A DNA stretch of 64,000 bases, taken from assembly GCF_018128905.1 (NCBI RefSeq), contig NZ_CP063808.1:496001-560000 (forward strand). Reading direction: 5' to 3'. Below, one piece after another: positions 1 to 8,507 of this stretch. The notes below the pieces were generated by a model. It had not been told where the DNA came from. It searched no databases and worked only from the letters and a program-made list of their open reading frames with translations. Both the position numbers and the translations under genes were made by a program. This DNA comes from Streptomyces sp. A2-16. GTDB lineage: Bacteria > Actinomycetota > Actinomycetes > Streptomycetales > Streptomycetaceae. Numbering within the stretch: the stretch's first letter is position 1; each line of letters opens with the position of its first letter.

Positions 1-1492
1 GACGATCACCTTCCACGGCTTCCTCAAGGCCTACGTCGAGGGCGCCGACGACCCGAACGCCGAGCTGGACGACCGTGAGCGCCGGCTGCCGCAGGTCGCC
101 GAGGGCGACGCCCTGAGCGCCGAGGAGATCACGGTCGACGGGCACGCCACCAAGCCCCCGGCCCGCTACACCGAGGCCAGCCTGGTCAAGGAGCTCGAAG
201 AGCGCGAGATCGGCCGTCCGTCGACGTACGCCTCGATCATCGGCACGATCCTCGACCGCGGCTACGTCTTCAAGAAGGGCACGGCACTCGTGCCGTCCTT
301 CCTGTCCTTCGCCGTGGTCAACCTCCTGGAGAAGCACTTCGGGCGGCTCGTCGACTACGACTTCACCGCCCGCATGGAGGACGACCTCGACCGCATCGCG
401 GCCGGGCAGGCGCAGTCGGTGCCGTGGCTGAGGCGCTTCTACTTCGGTGAGGGCGAGAGCGGCGCGACCGGCGGCGCGGCCGACGCGGGCAACGGCGACG
501 GGGACCACCTCGGCGGTCTCAAGGAGCTGGTGACCGACCTGGGCGCGATCGACGCGCGCGAGGTCTCCTCTTTCCCGGTGGGCAACGACATCGTGCTCAG
601 GGTCGGCCGCTACGGCCCGTACATCGAGCGCGGCGAGAAGGACTCCGAGAACCACCAGCGGGCCGACGTGCCCGAGGACCTGGCGCCGGACGAGCTGTCC
701 GTCGAGCTCGCCGAGGAGCTGCTCGCCAAGCCGAGCGGCGACTTCGAGCTCGGCGCCGACCCGGTGACGGGCCACCAGATCATCGCCCGTGACGGCCGCT
801 ACGGCCCGTACGTCACCGAGGTGCTCCCCGAGGGCACCCCGAAGACCGGCAAGAACGCCGTGAAGCCGCGTACGGCCTCGCTGTTCAAATCGATGTCGCT
901 GGACACGGTGACGCTGGAGGACGCCCTCAGGCTGATGTCGCTGCCGCGGGTCGTCGGCGTCGACGCCGAGGGCCAGGAGATCACCGCGCAGAACGGGCGC
1001 TACGGTCCGTACCTGAAGAAGGGCACGGACTCGCGCTCGCTCCAGACCGAGGACCAGCTCTTCACGATCACCCTCGAAGAGGCGCTGGAGATCTACTCCC
1101 AGCCCAAGCAGCGCGGCCGGGCCGCCGCGAAGCCGCCGCTGAAGGAGCTGGGCACCGACCCGGTCAGCGAGAAGCCGGTCGTGGTCAAGGACGGTCGTTT
1201 CGGGCCGTACGTGACCGACGGGGAGACCAACGCGACCCTGCGCTCCGGCGACAGCGTCGAGGAGATCACCCCGGAGCGCGGTTTCGAACTGCTCGCCGAG
1301 AAGCGGGCGAAGGGCCCGGCCAAGAAGACGGCCAAGAAGGCGCCCGCGAAGAAGGCCCCGGCCAAGAAGGCGACGGCCGCCAAGAAGACCGCGGCGAAGA
1401 AGACGACGACGGCAGCGAAGAAGACGACGGCGAAGAAGACGACCGCCACCGCGAAGAAGGCGGCGGCTTCGAAGGCGGCGTCCGAGGACTGA
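1..1492 (+). CDS. topA: DNA topoisomerase I, C-terminal part (5' end outside window)
   Basis: Type IA topoisomerase, which relaxes negative supercoils by passing one strand through a transient single-strand break. The window holds only the C-terminal ~497 codons; the reading frame is open from base 2. The segment EREIGRPSTYASIIGTILDR near the start is typical of the core enzyme; the Toprim domain and catalytic tyrosine lie upstream. Four C-terminal repeats follow, each centred on GR(Y/F)GPY (about nt 605, 796, 995 and 1192), the usual actinobacterial topoisomerase C-terminal repeat. The protein ends in a ~50-residue tail of Lys/Ala repeats (KKTAKK, KKAPAKK), as in other Streptomyces TopA proteins, where the tail aids DNA binding. 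A hairpin follows the stop codon. Confidence 0.95.
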   Translation, partial: TITFHGFLKAYVEGADDPNAELDDRERRLPQVAEGDALSAEEITVDGHATKPPARYTEASLVKELEEREIGRPSTYASIIGTILDRGYVFKKGTALVPSFLSFAVVNLLEKHFGRLVDYDFTARMEDDLDRIAAGQAQSVPWLRRFYFGEGESGATGGAADAGNGDGDHLGGLKELVTDLGAIDAREVSSFPVGNDIVLRVGRYGPYIERGEKDSENHQRADVPEDLAPDELSVELAEELLAKPSGDFELGADPVTGHQIIARDGRYGPYVTEVLPEGTPKTGKNAVKPRTASLFKSMSLDTVTLEDALRLMSLPRVVGVDAEGQEITAQNGRYGPYLKKGTDSRSLQTEDQLFTITLEEALEIYSQPKQRGRAAAKPPLKELGTDPVSEKPVVVKDGRFGPYVTDGETNATLRSGDSVEEITPERGFELLAEKRAKGPAKKTAKKAPAKKAPAKKATAAKKTAAKKTTTAAKKTTAKKTTATAKKAAASKAASED

Positions 1493-1530
1493 GTCCGGCG
1501 CTGTTCCTCCACCGAGGCTTCGCATTGCGA

Positions 1531-1561
1531 ACGTCCCGGCATCACTTTGGTGTCGGGACGT
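1531..1561 (+). terminator. Hairpin downstream of topA
   Basis: An 11-bp stem (ACGTCCCGGCA pairing with TGTCGGGACGT, one G-T pair) with a 9-nt loop lies 38 bases after the topA stop. There is no T-run, which is common for Streptomyces terminators. It separates topA from the tmk fusion gene. Confidence 0.6.
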
Positions 1562-1616
1562 GCGCACGTCAGGACGGGCACCCCGGGCTGTCGGTGGCTC
1601 CCGATAGGCTGAACGC

Positions 1617-4600
1617 ATGACTCGTGCGGAGCAGCCAACGGCCCCTGAACCGGCCCCCGACGACGCCCTGGTCGCGGACTCCCGCGAGCGAGCGGTCCGC
1701 GCCCTGCTGCGCAGGCCCCAGCTCAAACGCCTGTGGAGCGCCCAGCTCGTCGGCGGGATCGGCGACACCCTCGCGCTGCTGGTGCTGGTACTGCTGGCCC
1801 TTCAGGCGGCGATCGCCGAGGGTTCGTTCGGCGGCGGCTACCGCGGCGTGGCGTTCGCAGTGGCGACCGTCTTCGGTACGCGCATCCTGGCGACGCTGCT
1901 CTTCGGCGCCGTCCTGCTGGGCCCGCTGACCTCGCTCACTTCGCAGGAGGGGCCGCTCGACCGCCGCTGGACCATGGTCGGCGCCGACGGAGTCCGGCTC
2001 GCGCTGCTCATCGTCGCGCCGCTGTGGATCGACTGGATGCCGGCCGACGCCCTCGCGATGCTCCTGGTGACCGTCTTCGTGACCGGTGTCGCCGAGCGTT
2101 TCTGGACCGTGTGCAGGGAGAGCGCGGCGCCCGCCCTGCTGCCGGCTCCGCCTCCGGAGGGGGCGACGGTACGACCGCTGCCGGACCACCTGGACGCCCT
2201 GCGCCGCCTGTCGCTGCGGACGACCTTCGTGGCGATCCCGCTGGCCGGTGCCGTGCTGGTCGCCGCGAGCCTGCTCAACAACCTGCTGGGCTCCGGCATC
2301 GACTGGTTCGGTCAGCACCAGGCGGCCCTCGCCTCGTACGTCGCGGCCGGGCTGTTCGCCGCGTCCCTGTCCGTGGTGACCTTCCTGGAGCTCCCCGACA
2401 CCCGCACCCCGCGCGCGCGTTCGCCGCTGGAGGGACTGCGCCGGCCCAAGACCGGCACCGGTGTCGACAAGGGCCGAACCGGTGCGATCCCGCTGCTGGT
2501 GCCGGCCTGCGCGGCCGTCGCCGGGGCGATAGCGGCCGCCGTGGCCACCGCCGTGCTGCACGCCAAGGACCTGGGCGGCGGCCCGGTGCTGTACGGGCTG
2601 ATGGTGCTCGCGCTGACCGGCGGTGTCGTGGTCGGTGTCCGTACGGCACCCAAGGTGCTGGTCACGCTCTCGCGGCGCCGGCTGCTCGCGCTGGCGATCG
2701 CCTTCACCGGCGTCGCCCTGCTGGCCGCCGGGCTCGTCCCGGACGTCACCACCGTGCTGCTGATCGACGCGCTGGCCGGTGTCGGCGCGGGCGTCGCGGC
2801 CAACACCGGGCACACCCTGCTCGACCAGGAGACCGAGGAGTACCGGCGGGCGCGGACCACCGAGCACCTGCACGCGGTCGTGCGGGTCGGTGTGGCGCTC
2901 GGCGCGCTGGTCGCCCCCGTGGTGGCCGCGGCGATCGGACCGCACCGGCTGGTGAACGGCAAGTTCGTGTTCGCGCACGGCGGTGCCGCGTTCACCCTGA
3001 TGCTGGTCGGGGCGCTGCTGCTGCCGGTGGCCGCACTCGTGCTCGCCAAGGTCGACGACCGGTCCGGTGTCCCCCTGCGGCACGACCTGCGGGACGCGCT
3101 GCTCGGCGGCGACGACCCGGAGACGGTGCCCGCCGCCACAGGGTTCTTCATCGCCCTGGAAGGCGGGGACGGAGCCGGGAAGTCCACCCAGGCCGAGGCG
3201 CTCGCCGAGTGGATCAGGGCCAAGGGCCACGAGGTCGTGGTGACGCGCGAGCCGGGGGCGACCCCGGTCGGCAAGCGGCTGCGGTCGATCCTGCTGGACG
3301 TGTCGAGCGCCGGGCTCTCGCACCGCGCGGAGGCGCTGCTGTACGCGGCGGACCGCGCGGAGCACGTGGACACCGTGGTCAGGCCCGCGCTGGAGCGCGG
3401 CGCTGTCGTGATCTCCGACCGGTACATCGACTCCTCGGTGGCCTACCAGGGCGCCGGGCGCGATCTGTCCCCGACGGAGATCGCCCGCATCAACCGCTGG
3501 GCGACGGACGGTCTGGTGCCGCATCTGACGGTCCTGCTGGACGTGTCCCCGGAGATCGCCCGCGAGCGGTTCACCGAGGCTCCGGACCGGCTGGAGTCGG
3601 AGCCCGCGGAGTTCCACGCGCGCGTGCGGTCCGGGTTCCTCACGCTGGCCGCCGCCGACCCCGGCCGGTACCTGGTCGTGGACGCGGGACAGGAGCCCGA
3701 GGCCGTCACCACCGTCGTACGGCACCGCCTCGACCAGATGCTGCCGCTGTCCGAGCAGGAGATCCGGGAGCAGGAGGAGGCCCGCCGCAAGGCCGAGGAG
3801 GAGGCGCGGCGCAGGGCCGAGGAAGAGGCCGCGCGCAAGGCCGAGGAGGAGCGCCTGGAGCGTGAGCGCCAGGAGCAGCTCGCCCGGCTGAAGGCCGAGG
3901 AGGAGGAGCGCAAGCGCCGCGAGCTGGAGGAGGCCCAGCGCCGCGAGGCCGAACGCCAGGCGGAGGAGGCCCGGCTGCGGGCCGAGGAAGCGCGCAGGCG
4001 GGCCGAGGAGGAGCGGACACGCCTCCTCGCCGAGGAGAAGGCACGCGCGGAGGAGGAGGCCCGGCGCAAGGCCCAGGAGGAGGCCGCCCGCAAGCGGGCC
4101 GAAGAGGAGGCGCGACTGCGCGCCGAGGCCGAGGAGCGCCGGCTGGAGAAGCAGCGCAAGGCCGAGGAGGCGCTGCTGAGGGCCGAGCAGGCCCGGCGGC
4201 TCGCCGAGTCGGCGGCCGCGGCGGCGGAGGCGGGGCCCCAGCAGCCCGCCGCTCCCCGGGCGGGAATGGACGCGGCGACCGTGCCCACGCCTGTCGTGAC
4301 GCCGACGAACGCGTCGGGCGGCCCGGTGGACGAGACGGCCGTGCTGCCCCGCGTCCGCATGGACAAGGCGGAGAAGGAGGAGGGGAGCAGCGGTGAGCCG
4401 GGCTCCGCCTCCGGCGGCGCCGACTCCGAGGCGACGACCGAACTGCCGCAGCCGCCGGTGCCGCCGGGTGCGGCGGACGAGACGGCGGTGCTGCCGCCGG
4501 TGCCTCCGGGGTCTGCCGAGGAGACGGCTGTGTTGCCGCCGGTGCCTCCGGGTGCGGCGGACGAGACCGCTGTGCTGCCGCCTGTTTCCGGGGGCGGGCC

Positions 4601-4811
4601 TGCGGATCGGGTGCCGCCGGGGTACTTCCGGGACGAGGAGCGGACGCGGGAGCTGCCGCAGGTCGACGAGACGGGAACGCCTCGGCGCAGGGCGCGGTCG
4701 GACTGGGCCGAGGAGACGCCGCTGGACGATCTGCCGTCGCTGGCCGACGAGTTGCTCGGCCCGCACGACGAGGGATACGGCGACGATCGGGGCCGGCGGC
4801 GGGGACGGTAG
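1617..4811 (+). CDS. tmk: Membrane transporter-like / thymidylate kinase fusion protein
   Basis: 1064 residues in three parts. Residues ~30-490 form a polytopic membrane region resembling a major-facilitator domain. Residues ~508-715 are a complete dTMP kinase, with P-loop EGGDGAGKST, the TREPGATPVGKRLR segment and the DRYIDSSVAYQGAGRDLS motif. Residues ~718-870 are a long charged coiled coil of Lys/Ala/Glu/Arg repeats. A low-complexity tail contains four ETAVLP repeats. dTMP kinase makes dTDP for DNA synthesis; a normal Tmk is only ~210 residues. The same fusion is known from other Streptomyces, so this is not an assembly artefact. It would place the kinase at the membrane. holB follows in the same direction, a neighbourship seen for tmk in many bacteria. 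What the transporter part does is unknown. Confidence 0.9.
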   Translation: MTRAEQPTAPEPAPDDALVADSRERAVRALLRRPQLKRLWSAQLVGGIGDTLALLVLVLLALQAAIAEGSFGGGYRGVAFAVATVFGTRILATLLFGAVLLGPLTSLTSQEGPLDRRWTMVGADGVRLALLIVAPLWIDWMPADALAMLLVTVFVTGVAERFWTVCRESAAPALLPAPPPEGATVRPLPDHLDALRRLSLRTTFVAIPLAGAVLVAASLLNNLLGSGIDWFGQHQAALASYVAAGLFAASLSVVTFLELPDTRTPRARSPLEGLRRPKTGTGVDKGRTGAIPLLVPACAAVAGAIAAAVATAVLHAKDLGGGPVLYGLMVLALTGGVVVGVRTAPKVLVTLSRRRLLALAIAFTGVALLAAGLVPDVTTVLLIDALAGVGAGVAANTGHTLLDQETEEYRRARTTEHLHAVVRVGVALGALVAPVVAAAIGPHRLVNGKFVFAHGGAAFTLMLVGALLLPVAALVLAKVDDRSGVPLRHDLRDALLGGDDPETVPAATGFFIALEGGDGAGKSTQAEALAEWIRAKGHEVVVTREPGATPVGKRLRSILLDVSSAGLSHRAEALLYAADRAEHVDTVVRPALERGAVVISDRYIDSSVAYQGAGRDLSPTEIARINRWATDGLVPHLTVLLDVSPEIARERFTEAPDRLESEPAEFHARVRSGFLTLAAADPGRYLVVDAGQEPEAVTTVVRHRLDQMLPLSEQEIREQEEARRKAEEEARRRAEEEAARKAEEERLERERQEQLARLKAEEEERKRRELEEAQRREAERQAEEARLRAEEARRRAEEERTRLLAEEKARAEEEARRKAQEEAARKRAEEEARLRAEAEERRLEKQRKAEEALLRAEQARRLAESAAAAAEAGPQQPAAPRAGMDAATVPTPVVTPTNASGGPVDETAVLPRVRMDKAEKEEGSSGEPGSASGGADSEATTELPQPPVPPGAADETAVLPPVPPGSAEETAVLPPVPPGAADETAVLPPVSGGGPADRVPPGYFRDEERTRELPQVDETGTPRRRARSDWAEETPLDDLPSLADELLGPHDEGYGDDRGRRRGR

Positions 4812-4851
4812 CGGTCCGTCTCGCGGGTGCGGGTGCGTCGTGGCTGGTCGT

Positions 4852-4928
4852 GCAGTTCCCCGCGCCCCTGAGTGGGTGTTGTTCGGCGGGCTTGGACCGT
4901 ACCCACTCAGGGGGGCGCGGGGAACTGC
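4852..4928. repeat. Long inverted repeat between tmk and holB
   Basis: Arms at 4852-4877 and 4901-4928 pair over about 26 bp (GCAGTTCCCCGCGCCCCTGA in the left arm), with two extra G residues in the right arm and a 23-nt loop. It resembles a palindromic sequence scattered between genes in many Streptomyces genomes. It may act as a bidirectional terminator or be a small miniature repeat. Confidence 0.7.
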
Positions 4929-5049
4929 GCGATCGCCCCCCACCACCCCCCCACCCGCCCGCAGCCGACAACCGGCCGTCGGACCGTTGTCAGTGCTCGC
5001 CCCCACAATGGACCGAAGCACCGGACGCAATGAAAGGGCGGCGTGACCC

Positions 5050-6255
5050 ATGACCGTATGGGACGACCTGGTCGGCCAGGAGCGGGTGAGCGAGCAGCTC
5101 GCGGCCGCCGCTCGGGACGCCGACGCCCTGGTCACCGCCATCGCCACCGATGCCCCGCCGCCCGAGGCGTCGAAGATGACCCATGCCTGGCTGTTCACGG
5201 GACCTCCCGGGGCGGGCCGGAACCAGGCGGCGCGGGCCTTCGCCGCCGCGCTGCAGTGCGTCAGTCCCGACCGGGCCCTCGGGGGAGTGCCCGGCTGCGG
5301 ATTCTGCGACGGATGCCACACGGCACTCATCGGCACCCACGCCGACGTCACCTCCGTGGCCGCCGTCGGCACCCAGATCCTCGCCGACGACATGCGGGAC
5401 ACCGTCAGGAAGTCGTTCACCTCGCCGGCGAACGGCCGCTGGCAGATCATCCTCGTCGAGGACGCCGAGCGGCTGAACGAGAAGTCGGCCAACGCGGTCC
5501 TCAAGGCCGTGGAGGAGCCCGCCCCCCGCACGGTCTGGCTGCTGTGCGCGCCGTCCATCGAGGACGTCCTGCCGACGATCCGCTCCCGCTGCCGCCACCT
5601 GAACCTGAGCACCCCCTCCGTGGAGGCCGTCGCCGACATGCTCGTGCGCCGGGAGGGCGTCGAGCCGGCCGCCGCGATGGCCGCCGCCCGCGCCACCCAG
5701 GGCCATGTCGACCGGGCCCGCCGCCTCGCCACCGACCCGGCCGCGCGCGAGCGCCGCGCCGCCGTGCTGAAGCTCCCGCTGCGCGTCGAGGACGTCGGCG
5801 GCTGTCTCAGGGCGGCACAGGAGCTGGTCGACGCGGCGGCCGACGACGCCAAGCAGCTCGCCGAGGAGATGGACGGCAAGGAGACCGAGGACCTGAAGGC
5901 GGCGATGGGAGCCTCCCAGGGCGGCCGGATGCCCCGCGGCACCGCGGGCGTGATGAAGGATCTGGAGGACCGCCAGAAGCGCCGCCGCACACGTACCCAG
6001 CGCGACAGCCTCGACCTGGCCCTGACCGACCTCACCGCGTTCTACCGTGACGTCCTCGCCCTCCAGCTCGGCTCCCGGGTGGCGATCGCCAACGCGGACG
6101 CCGAGGACGCCCTGGAGCGGCTCGCCCGCGGCAGCTCCCCGGAGACCACGCTCCGGCGTATCGAGGCGATCGGCGCGTGCCGCGACGCCCTCGACCGCAA
6201 TGTGGCCCCGCTGCTCGCGGTGGAGGCCATGACGATGGCGCTCAGAGCCGGTTGA
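5050..6255 (+). CDS. holB: DNA polymerase III subunit delta-prime
   Basis: 401 residues; clamp-loader subunit of the replicative polymerase. The N-terminus (TVWDDLVGQERVSEQL) is the usual AAA+ clamp-loader opening. A P-loop-like segment GPPGAGRN (residues 51-58) has Arg where an ATPase would have the catalytic Lys and Asn in place of Ser/Thr, as expected for a delta-prime that does not bind ATP productively. Four cysteines (C70, C83, C86, C89) form the clamp-loader zinc module. The segment LNEKSANAVLKAVEEP is also diagnostic. The start is ATG at 5050. It follows tmk, the common bacterial arrangement, but 238 bases with a large inverted repeat separate them. Confidence 0.93.
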   Translation: MTVWDDLVGQERVSEQLAAAARDADALVTAIATDAPPPEASKMTHAWLFTGPPGAGRNQAARAFAAALQCVSPDRALGGVPGCGFCDGCHTALIGTHADVTSVAAVGTQILADDMRDTVRKSFTSPANGRWQIILVEDAERLNEKSANAVLKAVEEPAPRTVWLLCAPSIEDVLPTIRSRCRHLNLSTPSVEAVADMLVRREGVEPAAAMAAARATQGHVDRARRLATDPAARERRAAVLKLPLRVEDVGGCLRAAQELVDAAADDAKQLAEEMDGKETEDLKAAMGASQGGRMPRGTAGVMKDLEDRQKRRRTRTQRDSLDLALTDLTAFYRDVLALQLGSRVAIANADAEDALERLARGSSPETTLRRIEAIGACRDALDRNVAPLLAVEAMTMALRAG

Positions 6256-6326
6256 CCCCGTCACTCGTACGAGGCTTTGTTTACACAGAGGGCAATCAGT
6301 AAACCGCGCAGAGTTACTCTCGCCTG

Positions 6327-7910
6327 ATGCACACCAGGCGCAGCTCCCGCTCCCTCCGCACCGGCGGCACCCTTCTGGCCACCGCACTTCTCGTCTCGGC
6401 CTGCTCCGTCGGCGCCTCGACGAGTACGGCCACCTCGGCCACGTCCGCCGCCGACGTGGCGCTGGCCCCGCTGCCGCGGTCGACGCCGGCCGCGCTCGCG
6501 CCGTACTACGGGCAGAAGGCGCGCTGGCGCAGCTGCGGGGTGCCAGGCTTCCAGTGCGCGACGCTGAAGGCCCCGCTCGACTACGACCGGCCGGCCGACG
6601 GGGACGTCCGGCTCGCCGTGTCCCGCAAGAAGGCCACCGGTCCGGGCGAACGGATCGGGTCGCTGTTCGTGAACCCGGGCGGGCCGGGCGGCTCGGCGAT
6701 CGGCTACCTCCAGGCGTACGCCGGCATCGGCTACCCCGCCGCGGTGCGGGCCCGCTACGACATGGTCGCGGTCGACCCGCGCGGAGTCGCCCGCAGCGAG
6801 CCCGTCGAATGCCTCGACGGGCGGGACATGGACGCGTACACGGAGACGGACAGCACCCCCGACGACGCGCATGAGATCACGGAACTCGTCGACGCCTACA
6901 AGAGGTTCGCGGAAGGGTGCGGCGCGCACTCCGCGAAGCTGCTGCGGCATGTGTCGACGGTCGAGACGGCCCGTGACATGGACATCGTGCGGGCGGTACT
7001 GGGGGACGCGAAGCTGAACTACGTGGGGGCGTCGTACGGGACGCTGCTGGGGGCGACGTACGCGGGACTGTTCCCCGGTCGCTCCGGGCGGCTGGTGCTG
7101 GACGGCGCGATGGACCCCTCGCTGCCCGCGCGCCGGATGAACCTCGACCAGACGGCGGGCTTCGAGACGGCGTTCCAGTCGTTCGCGAAGGACTGCGTGC
7201 AGCAGCCGGACTGCCCGCTCGGCACGAAGGGCACGACGACGGCCCAGGTCGGCCGCAACCTCACGGCCTTCTTCCGGAGGCTGGACGCGCACCCGGTCCC
7301 CACCGGCGACCCGGACGGCCGCACGCTCGGCGAGGCCCTCGCCACGACCGGCGTCATCGCGGCGATGTACGACGAGAGCTCCTGGGCACAGCTGCGGGAG
7401 GCGCTGACGTCGGCGATCAAGGACAAGGACGGCGCGGGTCTCCTGGTCCTCGCCGACAGCTACTACGAACGGGACGCCGGCGGCCGCTACAGCAACCTGA
7501 TGTCCGCCAACGCGGCCGTGAACTGCCTCGACCTCCCGCCCGCCTTCGCCGGTCCGGAGGAGGTGGAAAAGGCCGTCCCGAGCTTCGAGAAGGCGTCCCC
7601 CGTTTTCGGCGAGGGCCTCGCCTGGGCCTCCCTCAACTGCGCGTACTGGCCGGTCGGCGCCACGGGTGAGCCGCACCGCATCGAGGCGCGGGGCGCCGCT
7701 CCGATTGTCGTGGTCGGCACCACGCGCGACCCGGCCACCCCCTACCGCTGGGCCCGTGCCCTGGCCGCCCAGCTCTCCTCGGCCCGCCTGCTCACCTACG
7801 AGGGCGACGGCCACACCGCGTACGGCCGCGGCAGCTCCTGCGTCGACTCCGCCATCGACACGTACCTGCTCCACGGGACCCCGCCGAAGAACGGCAAACG
7901 CTGCTCCTAG
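6327..7910 (+). CDS. Secreted alpha/beta-hydrolase lipoprotein, tripeptidyl-aminopeptidase type
   Basis: 527 residues. The N-terminus is a lipoprotein signal with lipobox LVSAC (Cys26), so the mature protein is probably anchored outside the membrane. The alpha/beta-hydrolase fold is marked by FVNPGGPGGS (oxyanion region) and a nucleophile elbow GASYG (Ser236). The likely Asp is in TTRDPATPYR (Asp468) and the His in GDGHTAYG (His496), at the positions expected for the TAP-like C-terminal domain. The family includes Streptomyces tripeptidyl aminopeptidases and the SlpD/SlpE proteases, which release tripeptides from extracellular protein. It lies just upstream of tRNA-Thr and is followed by its own hairpin. 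The exact substrate is not evident. Confidence 0.88.
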   Translation: MHTRRSSRSLRTGGTLLATALLVSACSVGASTSTATSATSAADVALAPLPRSTPAALAPYYGQKARWRSCGVPGFQCATLKAPLDYDRPADGDVRLAVSRKKATGPGERIGSLFVNPGGPGGSAIGYLQAYAGIGYPAAVRARYDMVAVDPRGVARSEPVECLDGRDMDAYTETDSTPDDAHEITELVDAYKRFAEGCGAHSAKLLRHVSTVETARDMDIVRAVLGDAKLNYVGASYGTLLGATYAGLFPGRSGRLVLDGAMDPSLPARRMNLDQTAGFETAFQSFAKDCVQQPDCPLGTKGTTTAQVGRNLTAFFRRLDAHPVPTGDPDGRTLGEALATTGVIAAMYDESSWAQLREALTSAIKDKDGAGLLVLADSYYERDAGGRYSNLMSANAAVNCLDLPPAFAGPEEVEKAVPSFEKASPVFGEGLAWASLNCAYWPVGATGEPHRIEARGAAPIVVVGTTRDPATPYRWARALAAQLSSARLLTYEGDGHTAYGRGSSCVDSAIDTYLLHGTPPKNGKRCS

Positions 7911-7928
7911 CCCAGGTCACCGGAGCGT

Positions 7929-7966
7929 CCGGGGGTGCCCCCAGGGCTGGTGCGGAGCACCCCCGG
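7929..7966 (+). terminator. Hairpin after the hydrolase gene
   Basis: A perfect 10-bp G/C stem (CCGGGGGTGC / GCACCCCCGG) with an 18-nt loop begins 18 bases after the hydrolase stop. A TAGACT hexamer at 7975-7980, about 40 bases before the tRNA, may be the -10 of the tRNA promoter. Confidence 0.65.
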
Positions 7967-8018
7967 AAACTGTGTAGACTTACCGACGTTGCTGATCGCA
8001 CCATGGTGTGCACGGCAC

Positions 8019-8092
8019 GCCGCCTTAGCTCAGATGGCCAGAGCAACGCACTCGTAATGCGTAGGTCTCGGGTTCGAATCCCGAAGGCGGCT
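8019..8092 (+). tRNA. tRNA-Thr (anticodon CGT)
   Basis: A full cloverleaf can be drawn: acceptor stem GCCGCCT/AGGCGGC, D-arm GCTC...GAGC, anticodon stem ACGCA/TGCGT with loop CTCGTAA (anticodon CGT, codon ACG) and T-arm TCGGG/CCCGA with loop TTCGAAT. The discriminator base is T and CCA is not encoded. Its 3' 43 bases, from the anticodon loop to the end, are the start of a 45-bp sequence repeated perfectly at 16378, so the gene serves as an integration target and stays intact. Confidence 0.97.
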
Positions 8093-8094
8093 CT
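8050..8094 (+). repeat. att site copy 1 (left end, inside tRNA-Thr)
   Basis: 45 bp, from ACTCGTAATGCG in the anticodon arm to GGCGGCTCT just past the tRNA. Identical to 16378-16422. The base on either side differs between the copies, which fixes the repeat boundaries. A tRNA 3' half as attachment site is characteristic of tyrosine integrases. Confidence 0.93.
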
Positions 8095-8121
8095 TAAAAG
8101 TGCAGGTCAGAAGGTTGTGAG

Positions 8122-8151
8122 GCCCTCCGCGAGGTTCGCGGAGGGCTTTTT
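8122..8151 (+). terminator. Rho-independent terminator after tRNA-Thr
   Basis: A perfect 11-bp stem GCCCTCCGCGA / TCGCGGAGGGC with a 3-nt loop is followed by five T. It would end tRNA transcripts and now lies inside the element's left end. Confidence 0.85.
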
Positions 8152-8160
8152 CGTGCCTGA

Positions 8161-8178
8161 GGGGAACATTGGGGGAAC
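8161..8178 (+). repeat. Paired GGGGAAC repeats, putative integrase arm site (left)
   Basis: Two GGGGAAC copies, 11 bp apart (GGGGAAC ATT GGGGGAAC), lie 67 bases inside the left att core. The same motif in the same orientation and spacing lies inside the right end at 16232-16259. Helically phased direct repeats flanking an att core are what arm-type sites of tyrosine recombinases look like. That role is inferred. Confidence 0.5.
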
Positions 8179-8456
8179 GGTGAGCGCCCCTTATCTGCGC
8201 TATGGCGCTTATGTTCTGTATGGAAACAGTTGCGACTGTCATCGACGTGCGTGATCTGTTCGCCACCTGGGGGTGGGGTGGCGGTGGGGTGGATCTGGTG
8301 CGGCCGACTACCGGGCGTGAGCTGCCCGCCTGGGGCTGCTCGCGCATCGACTTGAATTCTTGGTCCAGCTCTTCAAGGTGTCTGGCGTTGTCGGCATCCG
8401 CCTAGATGCGTGCTAAGCACCAGCTCAGGCAGGTTGTCTGCGCTGTCGTGTGGCGA
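8179..8456. other. Non-coding stretch between element end and Fic gene
   Basis: No convincing gene on either strand. Short frames exist, but none has a ribosome-binding site or recognisable product. A reverse-strand frame from 8402 downwards (NARHLEELDQEFKSMREQ) has protein-like composition but no start, so it may be a decayed gene end. An imperfect CTTGAA...TTCAAG pair lies at about 8350-8377, resembling the one upstream of Fic. Confidence 0.4.
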
Positions 8457-8483
8457 CTTGAAAACGGCGGCCTTCTTTTCAAG
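8457..8483. promoter_or_regulatory. Inverted repeat upstream of the Fic gene
   Basis: Perfect 8-bp arms CTTGAAAA (8457-8464) and TTTTCAAG (8476-8483) are separated by 11 bases and end 24 bases before the chosen GTG start. CTTGAA occurs again at 8496-8501. A TAGACT hexamer at 8493-8498 could be a -10 for a nearly leaderless transcript. Likely an operator or promoter; the binding protein is unknown. Confidence 0.5.
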
Positions 8484-8507
8484 TATGACCTTGTAGACTT
8501 GAATTTT

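Noticed and set aside
1569..6035. Very long open frame (1488 codons) on the reverse strand opposite tmk and holB
   Set aside because: Its translation is low-complexity Arg/Pro/Leu/Gly, with no domain, and it lies antisense to well-recognised genes whose G/C-rich third positions create such frames. Similar long antisense frames (for example 20792-22837 and 27679-29907) were rejected for the same reason.
8030..8347. Reverse-strand frame across the tRNA (contains RLRDSNPRPTHYEC)
   Set aside because: This is the classical false translation of a tRNA gene; the tRNA cloverleaf explains the sequence.
8202..8405. 67-codon forward frame before Fic
   Set aside because: No ribosome-binding site, unremarkable composition and stops just before the Fic promoter region; treated as non-coding.
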